From Owenia fusiformis (lineage: Eukaryota; Annelida; Polychaeta; Sabellida; Oweniidae): a stretch of 64,000 nt of DNA. The notes beneath the pieces are model-generated. The model ran no database searches. It was given only the letters and a program-made list of their open reading frames with translations, and was not told the origin of the DNA. The stretch covers positions 17,873,915 to 17,937,914 of the forward strand of contig CAIIXF020000001.1 in the NCBI GenBank assembly GCA_903813345.2, given 5' to 3'. A program made the position numbers and the translations under genes. This document shows, in pieces, positions 42,801 to 56,934 of the stretch; the stretch's first letter is position 1; every line of letters starts with the position of its first letter.

Positions 42801-44755
42801 AATATATTGTATTGTCATTAATCATTAATAAGAAAAGTTCATGCATGAGGGACCCGATCGCCAGTGGTATTATAGGTGTCCATCGATATAGTATTTACAA
42901 TTCATCATGGTTATATAATTTTATATGCGAAAATGTAAAAAAAGAAAGACAAGAAAAAGTGTCTGCATTTCAAGTGGATCGTTGGGGAGTGCTGCCTCAA
43001 ATCTTAATGTAAGGAGGTTTTCATATTTTGCATTTCGCAGTCTGCTCAGGAAATGAACCTCATGCTTTTGTAATCGACAACATGTTTAATTTCCTAGGAA
43101 TTAATCTGTCAGAGTCCACTGAATTCCCTTTCTAAACTGAACAATATGAACAGTCATTCGACATGATTTCGTACAATACAAAATATGTTAATTACTACAG
43201 CAAAAGGTGTATTGATTTTTTAAGTGTCCAATATAATACAAGATAATCCAGATATGTGAGCAACGGTTTACGTCAGATCGCACAGTGATGTTTATCTTAT
43301 CTTGCCTTTTAGTTTTGTTGTTATATATTACGTTTTGAGCTAAAAATATATGCTTTACCCTCTTTTCGTATTGTTCAGCTTTTTTGTCTAAAAATTATTC
43401 CTATGTATATTTATGTCACGTGATTATGTCCAACTTTTCTCCTCATTGAAGTGTGTTCCAATGTTTCCAAGTGGAAAGTGGTATTCATATTTTTTAGATA
43501 AAAGAGTAGATTCTGCCTGTCCAACATCATTTTATATTGCATTCTCTGTCGCATATGCATCGTGTAGTATACACACATTTAATCAAAGTTTGGGATATGT
43601 GGAGTTTGTTTTCGCTATGACTGCCTAAACACTTAGACGTTTCATTTTCTTCCTCTGATTGTAACACTTTTTAGTATTGGACACATCGGTATTGCATATT
43701 GACACATTTCTGCACATTCCTGTGATCCTAGTATACAGTATATAACACACGATTAAATAGATATCATGGGGCTCATCTTGGGTGAAGAAATCCTGGGTCT
43801 CAAGAATTATATTCAGTAAGATAATTCTATTTTACATATCATATTTCAAAAGCAAAACCGAAATACACCAAATACGGTGGTCCTCGAGGTGTATTAGTTT
43901 GAATGTAATCAGTATCATATTACGGACACGTTGACATACAAGATGAATAATTCAAGACGTTTCTATATCTATTTCACTTGTTATTAGTTGGAAACAACAC
44001 GTAATACCTGCAATACACACCAACACAAGTTGTTGTTGAGGTAAATAATGAGAGGCCGGGTGTAAAAGGGTAGGAGGTCCTATCAAATTATGGTCCTACT
44101 CTCCATTGATTTATATGGTGACCTAAATACAACTCTTTCCCTCATTATCGTATACGCAATCAGGGCCAGTAGGGGCCGTTAAGAAGGGACCACAATCCCT
44201 TGGGGACCATCATTTCTTTCACATCGGTCCAGAGTATTGAAACAAGACTGATATTTGATATAAACAATGCTAATACAGAATCATTACAAAGACAAATACG
44301 ATAGAGAGGTTTTTAAATTGGCAATGCTTTGCACCGATATCTGTCATGAAGATTTTATACTGATACATAGTATTTATCGCTGACATCTAGCTTTTTAATC
44401 TGTACATTTAGGTGGGAATAGGTTATCCACTTGGTTGTCATGGTTGTCAGCGAAAAGGCATCCACAATGGCTTTCTCCGATTTCAGATTTTTTCCAAAAT
44501 GGTCAGGAATATTATGATTCTGTGAAAAGGAAAATTTAAAAATGTATTTTACTTAATTATAATTTGAAGAGTACATTTGGTTAGGAAATTCATGGTTCAA
44601 TCAAGAAAAACGCAATTATGTTTGATTTGAAATCTAATCCGGCTACATAACTTTTACATAAAGGTCCATTTTACCTGTACAATTTGTTTTCAATGTAGGT
44701 CAATGTAGGCATATTCAGAATTCACAATATCAAATTCAACCACCGTTTGACTATA
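39861..44755. other. 4.9 kb AT-rich DNA without recognised gene
   Basis: No convincing exon, RNA gene or transposon end was found. AAGATGGCGC at about 42014 is a YY1-like motif next to TCACGTGG (42050), but no coding exon follows. Open frames (41078-41266, 41780-41995, 43413-43628) are short and featureless. Confidence 0.5.
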
Positions 44756-44945
44756 AGTCCTGGAAAATAAAGTCCAGGACGTATCTATTGTCCGTCAGTA
44801 AATATAGTCCGGGGTTATATTGTATACAATACAGAAAATATGGTCCGGTTAAGATCACGCGCCCTTGGACACCAGATCCGGAGGACCTGGTGTCCTAGGG
44901 TGTATGGTCCGACGGACCATATATCCAAGGAGACCATATTTACTC
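44756..44945. repeat. cluster of GGACC/GGTCC palindromes
   Basis: At least three hairpins lie side by side: CCTGGAAAATAAAGTCCAGG (44760-44779), GGACACCAG..CTGGTGTCC (44868-44898) and TATGGTCCGACGGACCATA (about 44904-44922). Further TATAGTCC / TATGGTCC motifs lie between them. Non-coding, probably a decayed palindromic element. Confidence 0.6.
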
Positions 44946-46617
44946 TGACATCGGTTTGAACAGATACCAGCTTAGGATGCCATCGATTTAGAAGATAATG
45001 TAATGAAAAGGTGTGGTTCAAAACATAACTACAATTTGGTCAAAGACATCATTATTTCTAATCACTTAATCACTTATCTATATATTATAGAGATTTAATT
45101 CATTCCCCGATTTAGATACGCTAATAAGAGAATTTATGATGTGGTGGGTTCAAATGTGGTTTAAAACCGAATATCGGTAATATTTGCAAGGTATTCATAT
45201 TTTTTATTAGATTTATTTATTGAACATGATCGTATTGTGAACAAACTGATTATATTTTATCTATCTTTTTGAAGCAGCAGAACGTCATTGGGTGCGTTCA
45301 TTATATGTTAAAATATCAAACATGTAACCAATATCCTGCTGACCAAGGGGTTTAGTGTCTTCCCCACTAATCATTTTCAACCGCCAAATAGATTTTTTGT
45401 TTCGTTATGACCGTCCCTCATCCACACGCGTGATCCACAGTCAATTCTAGATCACATGGCCCCATAATCTATATATCATAATAAAACTGATTGTATTTTG
45501 GACTCAGTGACCAAATATTGTCATGATTGCTAAGTGGGAACATCATTTTCGAAGTTATGTTCGGTATTCACCATTACCTCAATTTGCTTGATTTAAATGG
45601 CTGCTATTTGTGTTGCATGCAGAGAGACAGGTATTTATATAATCTATTAATTTGTAGCTCTCTTGATGGTTCATTAATATTCAATACACGTTTCTTTCAA
45701 ATGTCATTAAAGGCTCCATGTAAGGTTTGAAAATATGTTTTTATCATTCATTTACTATTTTCTTGACAATTTGTGGGATAAAAAAGTTTTTATTTCTCAA
45801 ATATTCAAATTTCCCGCCATTTTCACAAATAAAAGTTGGACTTTTTTAAAATCATATTATCTTTTAACACCATTGTGAAGATTGAACAAAAGACATACTA
45901 TTCCAATAATAAGATGTTATATATTATATGTGCCACTTAAATGCTTTAGCATATTAAACAAATTCTGCACCCTAAGTGACATCATCGTGATGTCATTCTT
46001 TGCAAACATGTTATGAAAAAGCTAGTTTCTTTTCTATGTCAATCTTTGATTCTAAATATGTAAAACTTTCAAAATAAACCAATTTTACATGTAATTGTCC
46101 AACTAGATTAAAAAGAAGAATATACGTATTATAGTATTATGTTTTAAATATTACTGTCCCATAGTTTCCTTTGACAACAAAAATCTTAAAATGCATTTTT
46201 CTCTGAACCACTTCATGCTTAAAGTTTAATTTTCTTATTAATTTTCTCTCCAAAAGACACGTGACAATGAATACTACTATTTTTGGTAGAAATTAAAAGG
46301 TCCTTCAAAATCCACTTTTTGAAATTAAAAAAAGGTTTCACATATCACATTTTGATAACATTGGGTAAGACTACAATATTAACCAAATGGTTTAAACTTA
46401 ATATATACCTAAGCTTAAAGATATACCCTCATTATCTATCAAATGGAATAATAGGTAAATTTTATATATTACAGGACATAAGGCGGTCCATGGTCTATTC
46501 GAGTGCATGTCATAAATCAAATTGGTACATTTGTATAATAATTTGTAAAAGCTACTGAGGTGAATCCAAGTTGGTTTATTAAATCCAAAATTGAACAAAA
46601 GTGTTCACATTAGACTA
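44946..46617. other. AT-rich DNA without recognised gene
   Basis: Only short open frames (for example 45527-45730 and 46283-46558) with no recognisable motif. No repeat structure stands out. Confidence 0.5.
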
Positions 46618-47010
46618 CAGTAAAATTGTAAATGTTTGGAACTACTTTGAATTTGAAAAATAAGCAATCAAATGACTATATTGCAACAGTATATGAAAAA
46701 ATGGAAACATATGTACAAGTTCTAACTTTTGTATATTCCAGATAGTTATGTATAATGTGCAGCAAAGCTGTGACATTTTGTCATCTAGGGAGTTCCAGCC
46801 ATGTTAATTTTTCCGAAAATAACATGGCAGAGAAGCTTCAAAATATAAGAGGCCACAGATATGATAGCTAAACTACAAAATGAACTAAAATATACAAAAG
46901 TTAGGACATGCATAAGTATTTCTATTTTTACATATTCTGTTTCATTATATGGTCCTTTGATTGCTTATTTTTTGAATTCAAAATAGTTACTAACATTTAA
47001 AATTTTACTG
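46618..47010. mobile_element. near-palindromic MITE
   Basis: The ends CAGTAAAATTGTAAATGTTT and (inverted) CAGTAAAATTTTAAATGTTA start inverted arms of about 125 bp; AAAAATAAGCAATCAAA and CTAACTTTTGTATATT are conserved in both arms. TA precedes the left end, while the right side has TT. The middle (about 46745-46885) forms a further inverted pair, AACATGG / CCATGTT. Confidence 0.8.
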
Positions 47011-47714
47011 TTCATGGTACGGTATATTACACATGTAGGTATGTCATTTTGGCTTGGTGATTGATGGGGGACGTGAAAGTCGATGTGTTTATAACAGGAA
47101 TATGAGTGAGCTAGGCTTAGGTCTGGAATCATTCCAGATTATGAGCCTTGGGTCAGATATTTTGTGGGACTCCTAAACAAGCTATGTGAATGACAGTGTT
47201 CTTCAAGCCAGAGATATACATTAAGATCATTAGGCTCGGGAGAGATATGTATAGTATGAGAGATCAGTATCAAATAAGGTGTATGAAATTCAAATATTCT
47301 GAGAGTCCATTGCTCAAACGGACATCAGTTGATGTGGATACTCCAAAGACACAGTTTGTTGCTGGGTCTGCTCTCGAATTTACTTGCTGCCTGACTCTAG
47401 GCTAGATATCTGCAATTTACACCAATTTCCTGTTGTCAAAACGCGTTTACATTGGTACTATTGTAAAGCTAAGACTCTTATTTATGAAATTGGTTGAAGG
47501 TGGAAATATGAAGATCGTTATATATAATATAGATACAGGAAGTAGAATACCAGTAGAACCTTCCACAGAAACACATGTTTTCTCCAGAGCCACGAGGGTC
47601 TTCTTGCAGTCACTATTTGGATACAAATTGATGCATTCGGAGAACAGATAGGGGGGATTTTAGCATCCTTAATTCCCGTATGTTATATAGAATGATATCC
47701 CCTAGTGATGTGGT

Positions 47715-48630
47715 TTAATAAGCCACGGTGGCTCGCCAGAGGAATTGGTTGTTCTCTAGAAAGGTAATAGTGGTTCCTAATAGGCCCTAAGAACACCCAA
47801 GGGTTCTCCAGGGGGCCCCGGTGGTTCCCTCGAAGGTACTAGTGGTTTCCTAATATGCCCTTAGAAAACCCTAAGAGTCCCAGAGGCCCCTAGAAGGTAC
47901 CAAGGGTTTCCTAATAGGCCCTTAGAAAACTCGAAAACTCCAAGGGTTCCTCAGAGTACCTTGGTTGTTCTCTAGAAGGTACTAGCGATTTCCAAATAGG
48001 CCCTTAGAAAACTCCAAGGGTTCCCCAGAGGGCCCTGGTAGCTATCTAAAAGGTACTAAGGGTTTCTAAAAGGCCCTTAGAAAACTCTTAGGGTTATTCA
48101 GGGTGCCCTGGCGGTTCTCTAGAAGGCATCAGTAGTTTCCTAGCTAATATGCCCTTAGTACACCCCAAGTGTTCCCCAGAGGGTCCTAGTAGTTATCTGG
48201 ATAGTACTAAGGGTTTCTGATAGGCCCTTAGAAAACTCTAGGGGTTCCTCGGAGTGCCCTGGCGGTTCTCTATAAGGCATCGGTGATTACCTAATAGGCC
48301 CTTAGTACACTCTAAATGTTCCGCAAAGGGTCCTGGTAGTTATCTAGGATAGTACTAAGGGTTTCCCAAGAGACCCTTAGAAAACTCTTAGGGTTCCTCA
48401 GAGGGCCCTGGTAGGTATCTAGAAGGTACTAAGGGTTTCCCAATAGGCCATCAGAAAACTCTAAGGGTTCCTTAGAGGGCTCTGGTGGTTCTGTAGAAGG
48501 TTCCGGTGGTTTTATAATAAGTGTTCCCCAGAGGGTCCTGGTAGTTATCTAGAAGGTACTAGAGGCCCTCAGAACAGCCTAATTGCCTAATTATTTCCCT
48601 GAGGGCCCTGGTGGTTATCTATCAGCCCAT
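47715..48630. repeat. ~75-bp minisatellite, about 12 units
   Basis: The phrase TAATAGGCCCTTAGAAAACT recurs with spacings mostly of 72-83 bp between about 47785 and 48450, followed by AAGGGTTCCTCAGAGGGCCC and TGGTGGTTCTCTAGAAGGTA in each unit. Units are diverged at both edges. GC-richer than the surroundings. No continuous reading frame. Confidence 0.85.
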
Positions 48631-49025
48631 TGGTCCCCGAGGACATTGTGCTGGTTCAGGATGACTTCTTAATAAAATCGAGTGCAAGTATTTGAAGTTC
48701 TCCTCTGTTTTTACATCACATTTCAATAACCTTGATTCTACTTTTATTAGTATTTCTAGTATAAACGACAGGGGCATGATATTTAAACAATGTTTCTAAC
48801 ATGTATTTAATTGTTGTAATCTGTGAATAATCTAGACACAATGCTGTTTTAAAACAGTACGCCCTCCCTTATGAATCAATTATTTTTTCCCGAATTGTAT
48901 TATTTCACGTCTCAAATCATATTTTAAAACTTGGCATGTACTGTTTAACGAAGTTGGTTGGAATTATAAATCCATTTTCTATCTCCCATTTTGACATTTT
49001 TTATACAAGTCAAGATACAATATTA

Positions 49026-49882
49026 CCACTCCCCTCCATAAGTTTGGCAACCTTTTTCCCCATTGAACTATGTGTTAAAGCCTCTCTACGTTTGGATTTT
49101 TATTTACTTAACAGGCAATGAAATAACTTATAATATTGATGGAAACGTAACTTGACTTTATTTCCAATACCTCCAAATTTTCACAATTTTTTCCCTCAAT
49201 TACAATAGGTCGAAAATTGATGATTTTGATGAATTTTTGAAAATCGTCATTCCCATGTAATCCAATGGGAAATGGAGGGTTCGGGGCAAATCAGAAATCA
49301 GGATATCTTTCAGTAAAAGATTCAGCAAAAAATATTTTTATATAGAAAATTGAACTTTTATGAACACTAAGTGTTTAGTTTATTTGATGAATATTAAAGT
49401 TACAGCGCTTCAAAGTCATTTTTGAAAATAATTTTTCGCCTCCTGTGTTATTTCAATGGGAGAGGTTTTTTGAAAAACAATTTTGACTTTAAAGCCTTAT
49501 AACTTTGTTGAACCTGAAGAAACATATCATTTTTTTGTTAAATAAAGTTAGCAAATTCAATTGCCTGCCTAACTCGTATTTTTTGCAAAGAATCGGATGG
49601 ATGGATATTCTGTCATATGACTTGCGGCAAACCTACCATTTCACATTGGTAAACATGGGAATGTCGATTTTCAAAAATTCATCAAATTTATCATCAATTT
49701 TCGACCTATTGTAATTGAGGAAAAAAATTGAGAAAATTTGGAGGAATTGGAATTAAAGTCAAATTACGTTTCCATCAATAGTATTTTCATCGCTGGTTAA
49801 GTAAATAAAAATTCAAAGGTAAAGAGGCTTTAACACGTAGCTCAGTGGGGGAAAAAGGTTGCCAAACTTATGGAGGGGAGTG
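49026..49882. mobile_element. TA-type hairpin MITE, uninterrupted sister copy
   Basis: The ends CACTCCCCTCCATAAGTTTG / CAAACTTATGGAGGGGAGTG match those at 22562-24017. The arms stay complementary for about 250 bp: GTGTTAAAGCCTCT / AGAGGCTTTAACAC and GATTTTTGAAAATCG-type sequences next to CAATTACAATAGGTCGAAAA. TA follows the right end. On the left, TA is separated from the end by one C. It serves as the empty-site reference for the nest at 22562-24017. Confidence 0.85.
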
Positions 49883-52800
49883 TATGTGATACCTAATAAT
49901 TTCAGATCACAATTTTGTTTTCTTCTCATAATATATTTTCAAAACATATTGACCTCCTTAGAAATATGTTGGGTAGGGGTGCAAATGAAACATTTCTCCT
50001 AAAATTTGTAATTCTAGGTATTGGAAATAAATAGCATAAACACAATTTATCTAAATTAGGGTTTTGAAATTTTGCTGAATACCTTAGAAGGGTACTCCAT
50101 AGAGGACGCCACTCATAGAATAACACATTTTGCCCACCTATGCAAAACGCATATTAGTACTGATTTTGAAAGTAAATAACCTATAGATTAAGAAAATGCA
50201 AAGACAGTATTTGCATACTTCGACGCAGAACTATTTCGAATTTGTCATGAATCTGACTCTATTGCATCTGTCTGTTGTCTTCAAAGGAGACATGCGCGTG
50301 AACCTGGAGAGTTTGGTATAAATTCAAACACTGACTGCTGGGAGTTAAATGTCCAATGCAATTTATTTCTTATGACATTGTTGTTTAATTAGACTTTTCT
50401 TATTTTAGAGGATGATGTTTTTGTTAAACATTTGAATTTCACATATTTGAATTGTTGATTAAAAGTAATACTGTATATCATTCAATTTAATATTACAATG
50501 GAGTAACGCTGTGGTGGCAGGAAGGAACAATGTTTCCGCTTGAATCTGTTCTCAATAACTCAACAAACGAGCAATTGTTGTTTTATTATATATTTTTTAT
50601 TATTAACTACAAGTATTTTTTGCATCCTAAAAATGCTATATCATTGGACTGAAGATTTAAACTTCTGAATTTTTAAAACCATTTCTTACATTTTTCGGCC
50701 AGGTTTTTCAAATATATTTTAACTGATATAATAATGTAATATCCACTCCAATTTCTAAAAGTCACTAAATTCCCCATATCGTGTCTTGATTACATTTGGT
50801 AATAATGGTTTAATGAGTATTTCATTAACATGCATACATTTTTAATTACTTTCAAAAGCCAATGTCAACTGTCGTGGATCGTTAAGAAGTTTTTACAAAA
50901 TATTGTTTCATTTGCTATAGGTCTGTCAGATTCTTGGGACACTTATTCTGTATATTAATGAATTATTGAAAGCTAGTAACTAATTTATTCTAAATGCAAT
51001 AAACCATGCAATTCCCGAGTCATTCTCAATTGATTTATTTGTTTTGATATATTATGTTTTCAATAATTATTTAATAATAGTGGATTGGGACATGGTTCAA
51101 TGGGCGGTTTGAAATTGCCAATTATGAATTTATGAATACAGCTTGAACAGTTCTTTAATGATGAAAAAGACAAATATCGAACAAACCCAGTTTCAATTAG
51201 AAAAAAAGTATATACTTACCTGTTATGTGGATGTAATGTTCGATTGTCTTGAACTATGATTCGACGTGTCTTGCTCTAGTGACAGTTTTCAGAATGTTTG
51301 AGGTAATCAATTTTTCTCTCTGGCTACCTACGTTCATCCCTGGTCTACACATGTGTATTTGTGGTTTGATAATATTGCCAATTGTGCATTGTGAGTAAAA
51401 CGTGTTTGTTTACAATCAACCAGGATTATGAGTATTACGCCAAATGGATAAAACAATTGTTTATCACAACATGGGCCTTTATCAAGATGCAGGTCAAAAC
51501 TCAATACAAAAATAACAAATATTCAAATGAGAATAACTCGCATAATAAAACATAAGCATTACTTAATTGTTTTTTCTGTTTCATGTAATTTTAAAATCGC
51601 AAATGATATTAAAATATAAATTATTTATAATAAAATGTAACTTCAATATTAATCCGATACGCTCTGACTGTAATTATCAAAGTATAAAGTTACCTTCGTT
51701 GAAAGTGAAAATATCCGCCATTTAACATTTGAAATTGAAATATGTGAAAAAATATATCAAATTCAAATTGGAAATGAACTAAGATAAGCAACCTTTAACA
51801 TTTTCAGGAAATAAGGTTGTTACCAAAGCCTATTGATGGTTACAGCTACAGATCACGATGAATTATAAAGAATATTTTGGTTGATCGAGGATCAAAACTA
51901 TAGCCACTGTTCTTTTTAATTCAAAATTGAAATTGAAATTCTTCGTTAAAATATTTGCACAAAGTTTCAAGAATAAGAAACAAAACTGTGTTAATTGTCA
52001 TTGATTGATTGAGAGTGGATGAAAATCATTTGGCTAATCTGAATGATAAAACATATCTATATAATTGATTATTCAAAATTATGTACAGTTCAAAATTTTG
52101 ATCCCGATGACTGATGACAAGACAGAGATCTGTAACGAAACTCCTAATAAAGAAAAAACACTCTGCGATAATAAGTTTTAAATTAAGGACAATACCCAGT
52201 GACATTCCAAGAATGTATTTTAATGGTAAATTAATATTTAAAATCTACCTTCCCATTGGTCATTAAATAATGAATTTAAAAGTGTATTGCATGATCAATA
52301 TTGGAGAAAATGGATGACAACTTGTAAACAATTATTAATGGTTATCCTTTTTATATAAACCGCAACAAAGAAGAACTTAAACTGGCTACTATGGTGCATT
52401 TACACAATTATGACAAAATAATGAAAAACAAATGTTCGTTACAGTTTAATGGTCTTCGTAGTCGAAAATGCAATATGAAAATTCCATATTAAAAATACTA
52501 TATCATGACTGGTGCTCTTTCCGGCTTAATTTTCTTTAATAAGAAAATATAAGATGAAATCCAAATGCTTTTGGTATATTTTAAGACACAACTGGGAGTA
52601 ACAAAACATGTAAATCGATATTAGCTGATTCCAAAATATCTCATGCCATCGTCTTGTAAATCAAAATTAAAATAGAGAGTTAAGGTAGTGTGAAAATAGG
52701 TGAAGTTTGGAATGCCAGATTTTGATTCAACCTATGCCAAGCAATAAATATTTACTGCTACATTTAGATAACAAAAATAATCGATAATATACAACTAGTG

Positions 52801-54546
52801 CTATCATTTGAAACAACCTATGCATTTATATGACTTATTTTATATGTGTGAAATTCAAAAACGTGGGAAAAAAAGTAAAGTGAAGTGGCCAAGCAATTTT
52901 CGAATTTCATTTGAGGTTTTCGCTTTTCACTAAATTTAAATTAACGAAAGCACAGACATACATACATTAACTTAAATATTTGAACTTGAATATCCACACC
53001 ATGGAATATTCATATGCTGGTGAATATCTAACTACTATTTATTTCTCGTTACATAACAATTTGTTTTAATGTAGCACGTTCGCTAAATCCACAATCCGAC
53101 ATGAATTATTTTTAGGTGCATCCGTATCTAAAACGTGTAGGTCAGCATGAGACGCTACCAGACGGTTTCTAGGCGTATGTTGAGATAAGATTAATATTCT
53201 ACTGAAATAATAATCATGTCCATTTTACTCGAATGATTAAAAAACTTATAATATCGTTGACATTATACTTGTAAATCATCCTAATAGGTTCATCCGGGCA
53301 CCTCCATCACCGATGCTCTATGCTTGAGACGAACAGACAAACGCTTTGAGTGGGCGTAGCTAGAAGCCTATACACCCGGGAGAAGGTAATGATAATTTAA
53401 CTCTTTTTATGTATGAAATTGTTATATTAATTCTAATATAAGTGAAGTACATAGTTATGTGGTAGATTTCCATAGAAAAGTTACATAAAATGCGTTTTGA
53501 AATTAGTGTTTCTTTATTGCGATATATATGGTCAAGTTTTTCTATATATTCATCCGCCATTTTGCTAAACGCGGCCATTTTTGTTCACCACTCTTATTAG
53601 ACCGTCGTTCTATACGATAAAAATCGTATATTTATCATTTATTTGTACATTTTTCTATTTGTTCGGAAGGAAATGATTGGATGTTTATGAATTAATGTTA
53701 TATATGGACATTGGAAACCTTATGTTCAAGTCACGGGGAGATGCAATTTAATGTCATAGCGAAGTATAAAATAGTCCCGTTCGAACAAAGTGATATTAAG
53801 CAAACGTATTGTTTTAACGTTGCTCTTAGTGTTTCCGTATTAAACATTAATTCAAAATAATAAATATATCTCTGTTATTTCTCACATATCTTCGCCTTGC
53901 TTGAACATCAAATAACAAATACTCCAGTTGGCCCATTCCTCTGCTTCTTTACCCCCTACTAAAGGTTATGGCGATTTTCTAGCCCATGTATCTAAATAAA
54001 TATTCACTTTTTCTTTATTTTGTGACGTGTATTTGATGGCACAACTGGTAGATAACACCTGTCATTTTGGCTGGTTGATAGCTGGGTTGCTGTCATCTTC
54101 TTCTCTTGTATTACATGCCAAAGTCTTTCGGTGCACCTCTAATGATCTAACATAGACTTCTTACTTTATCCTAATTGTGTTTTAGGAAGGTAAATATTTT
54201 TAATTCATTAACCTAATGTGACATTCCGAAATCTTCAGCATTTCTAGATTGTAACGAGAGACAAGTAATCCCACATGCGAATTAGTTGAATTGGTTTAAA
54301 ATGTCTAATGTCCCCTTTTGGAATTGATCTGTAATTTGGTTGGTCGAAAGGTTAGTCTTAGTCAGCTAATTGAGAACAAGTTCATCATGTTTTACTTTCT
54401 TTTGCATAATATAAATCTAACAGGGTTCCGATGCTGCTCAATCAGTTAATGAACCAACTTAGGATGTATTTATAATGCCACTTTTGTAATTTATTTCTTC
54501 AACTTGCATATGCTAATGCACATTTTCTTTTGTCACCCACATGTAG
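49883..54546. other. 4.7 kb AT-rich DNA without recognised gene
   Basis: No exon, RNA gene or transposon end was recognised. GCCATTTT motifs at 53560-53578 recall the GCCATCTTG repeats elsewhere. A minus-strand frame at 53360-53578 shows no domain. Confidence 0.5.
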
Positions 54547-54666
54547 ACCGATTGTTCTTTGTCGACTTTTGGACGACATCTTGAAGCGAACGAGGTCTCA
54601 ATACAAACCAACAACGTCATACCTGTGGCGTAAAAACCTCTAGAAAGCCAAGGGACTTTATTAGAG
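54547..54666 (+). other. candidate non-coding or 5' UTR exon
   Basis: A pyrimidine-rich run ending CACCCACATGTAG and a strong donor GAG|GTAAGT bracket 120 bp that is less AT-rich than its surroundings. The two plus-strand frames I translated both contain stops, so if real it is untranslated or belongs to a non-coding RNA. A similar AG..GT pair brackets 57702-57792. Confidence 0.25.
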
Positions 54667-56934
54667 GTAAGTCCTTTTTATTTTAACTTATAAAGCTTTA
54701 GTATGCCAAACAAATTTCTTCAAAGATATGAGATTTAAATGTGTCTATAGTTAGTTTATTAGGATTTAATAGCACAATTGCTATTAAAATATGAAGAACA
54801 TACCCCGCAATAAACGTGGTAAGTAAACGGTGATGGGGTCATCACTATACTTACATTACAGTAAAATATTCCATGTATTGATGGTAGATGATTTAAAAAA
54901 CACGATCTGCGAGTTACACACGTATTTTTACACTTTGATTAAGTAAACTTCTGTTCGGCCATTTTCTATATCCTCTAGCATATGACATTGACTTTAAATT
55001 ACTTTACAACTTTTAAATACTACATATAGTACAGATGTAGACACTGTATGTAGATTTATTGTGCGTCTGGACATCAGACAAACTACATTTTTATTTTTTA
55101 TTCATAGCATACATTACAATGGTAAATATGGCACTGGGTCTTGCTGACCGTGAAAATCTTTAAGTAACTTTTTGTAACACTAATTCAAGTACATATATTC
55201 TCATCGAATACTCTCATTTAATTATCAATGGGAATACATTTCACTTACCTTCCCTCCATAAGTGGCAATCAACCTTTTAAACTTGTTATAAGGCGAGAAA
55301 TATTGAGTATATTGTATAACAATCGATGTCTCAAGAAACAATGATTAATGTGTGGGGAAGGGGTAAAAAACACACAGGTCACACACAGCATCGAGAAATA
55401 CAGTCTAGGTTGCCATATGTTGCATGGTGATGTCTGCTGGTATATTCACTTCCTCAGCTGCCTTTGCCTCTCAGGCTCTATTCCCAGCTCTTCATATTAC
55501 TTCTTTACAAGGTGAACACAATCTTAACAAACCATAGGGTATATCTGTTACTTTTACTTCATAACAATTGGGAACCCAGTTTTCCAATCACAGTGAAATA
55601 TTGTTAAAAATAGGCAGTGATTGCTAATGTGTGTACTGATTTTATACTAATACGAAATACGAGTACTATAGTAGTATGTAACACATGTCAAAAATTGGTT
55701 ATTTCATAAAAATCAGATAACTTTCTTTACCATGATAATTACAAACTTTTTACATAAGAAGTGTACAAAATGATTGCTGTAAATTATCAGGTTCAGAAAA
55801 TTATTCCAGGAAATTTAAACTAGTCTAAAATACGCTCTTTATAGAATATTCCCAAATATTCAGTGGATTCTGACGGAAGTTAATTCCTTGGAAATGAAAA
55901 TATTGTTCATTATGCCTTAGTCAAATTTGATCTACGGCAACCGTACGACAACTGAAGCTTCCCTGCAAATTTGAGAGAAATAGTAGCATAAAAATATAGG
56001 GATAAGCAGTGCGATGTAGATGTTCTATCGATTTTGTTAAGCTACGGCTACCGTACGGCAACCGTAGAGCAAATGTGTGGGGGAGGGGCTCATTTCCTCA
56101 TTTTCCTCATTTTCATTTTTTAGGCCCCTAAATTAAAAAAATGGACCCACATTTGAATTTAAGGCCCATTTTTGATAATTTCGACTAAAAAGGCCAACTA
56201 ATTGAGGCTCTACATTTTTTTGCCAGAAAACCCAATATATTTTGTTACTCAACCACCATATGCACATTTTGCACTTTCTGAGACAATCATGTGTCATGTG
56301 CAACATCTTTTTGATGCAGATAAGTTGGTGCACATATATATTTTGGATATGTTATTTGGCATGGAGAGAAGATAATCAGCCATATTATTTAACTCCGTAT
56401 TTTCCACTTTCTTTTTCTGCATCAAAAAATTTCTCATAATCAATATAAATAACCACAAATATATACGTATCTATATCAGTAGGTAAATACCAATCCTATA
56501 GGATATAGAATAGGATTTTCAAGTCATTGACGTTCCCTATCAAACTGCCTCTGATCCTTTAACTCCATGGCTTGAAAGTAAAATATACAAATCATACGTC
56601 ACTACTTTTTATATTAATTCCCCACATTTTTTACTTTCAAAAACGTATATGATAAATGGATGATTACTAAGAAATATTCCCAACACGATATGTTTTGTTA
56701 GATATGATAAATATTTGCTAGGATTTGTCCATCAAAAGCAAATTGCAATTGCAGTTTTCTGTTGGTCAAAACACATTAACATACCAGATTGTAAAATACG
56801 GACATTGGTGATATTTGTCAATTATTCAGTATATGAAATGATAAAAGACATGCAACATAAAATAAAGGGAATCGATTTGGACAATGAACAATTTGACAAT
56901 GAGATCAGTTAGTGTAAGCAAGGCATGATACGGG
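54667..56934. other. AT-rich DNA; CGTAC palindromes and a degenerate MITE fragment
   Basis: GGCAACCGTACGACAAC (55934) and CTACGGCTACCGTACGGCAA (56042) are related, the second lying in a palindrome. At 56085-56230, GGGGGAGGGGCTC followed by AGGCCCCTAAATT, ATGGACCCACATTTGAATTT and AAGGCCCATTTTTGA resembles the interior of the hAT-type MITE at 5375-5703. No gene recognised. Confidence 0.45.

Noticed and set aside
47715-48630. CRISPR-like array
   Set aside because: Whole units repeat without unique spacers and the context is eukaryotic; it is a minisatellite.
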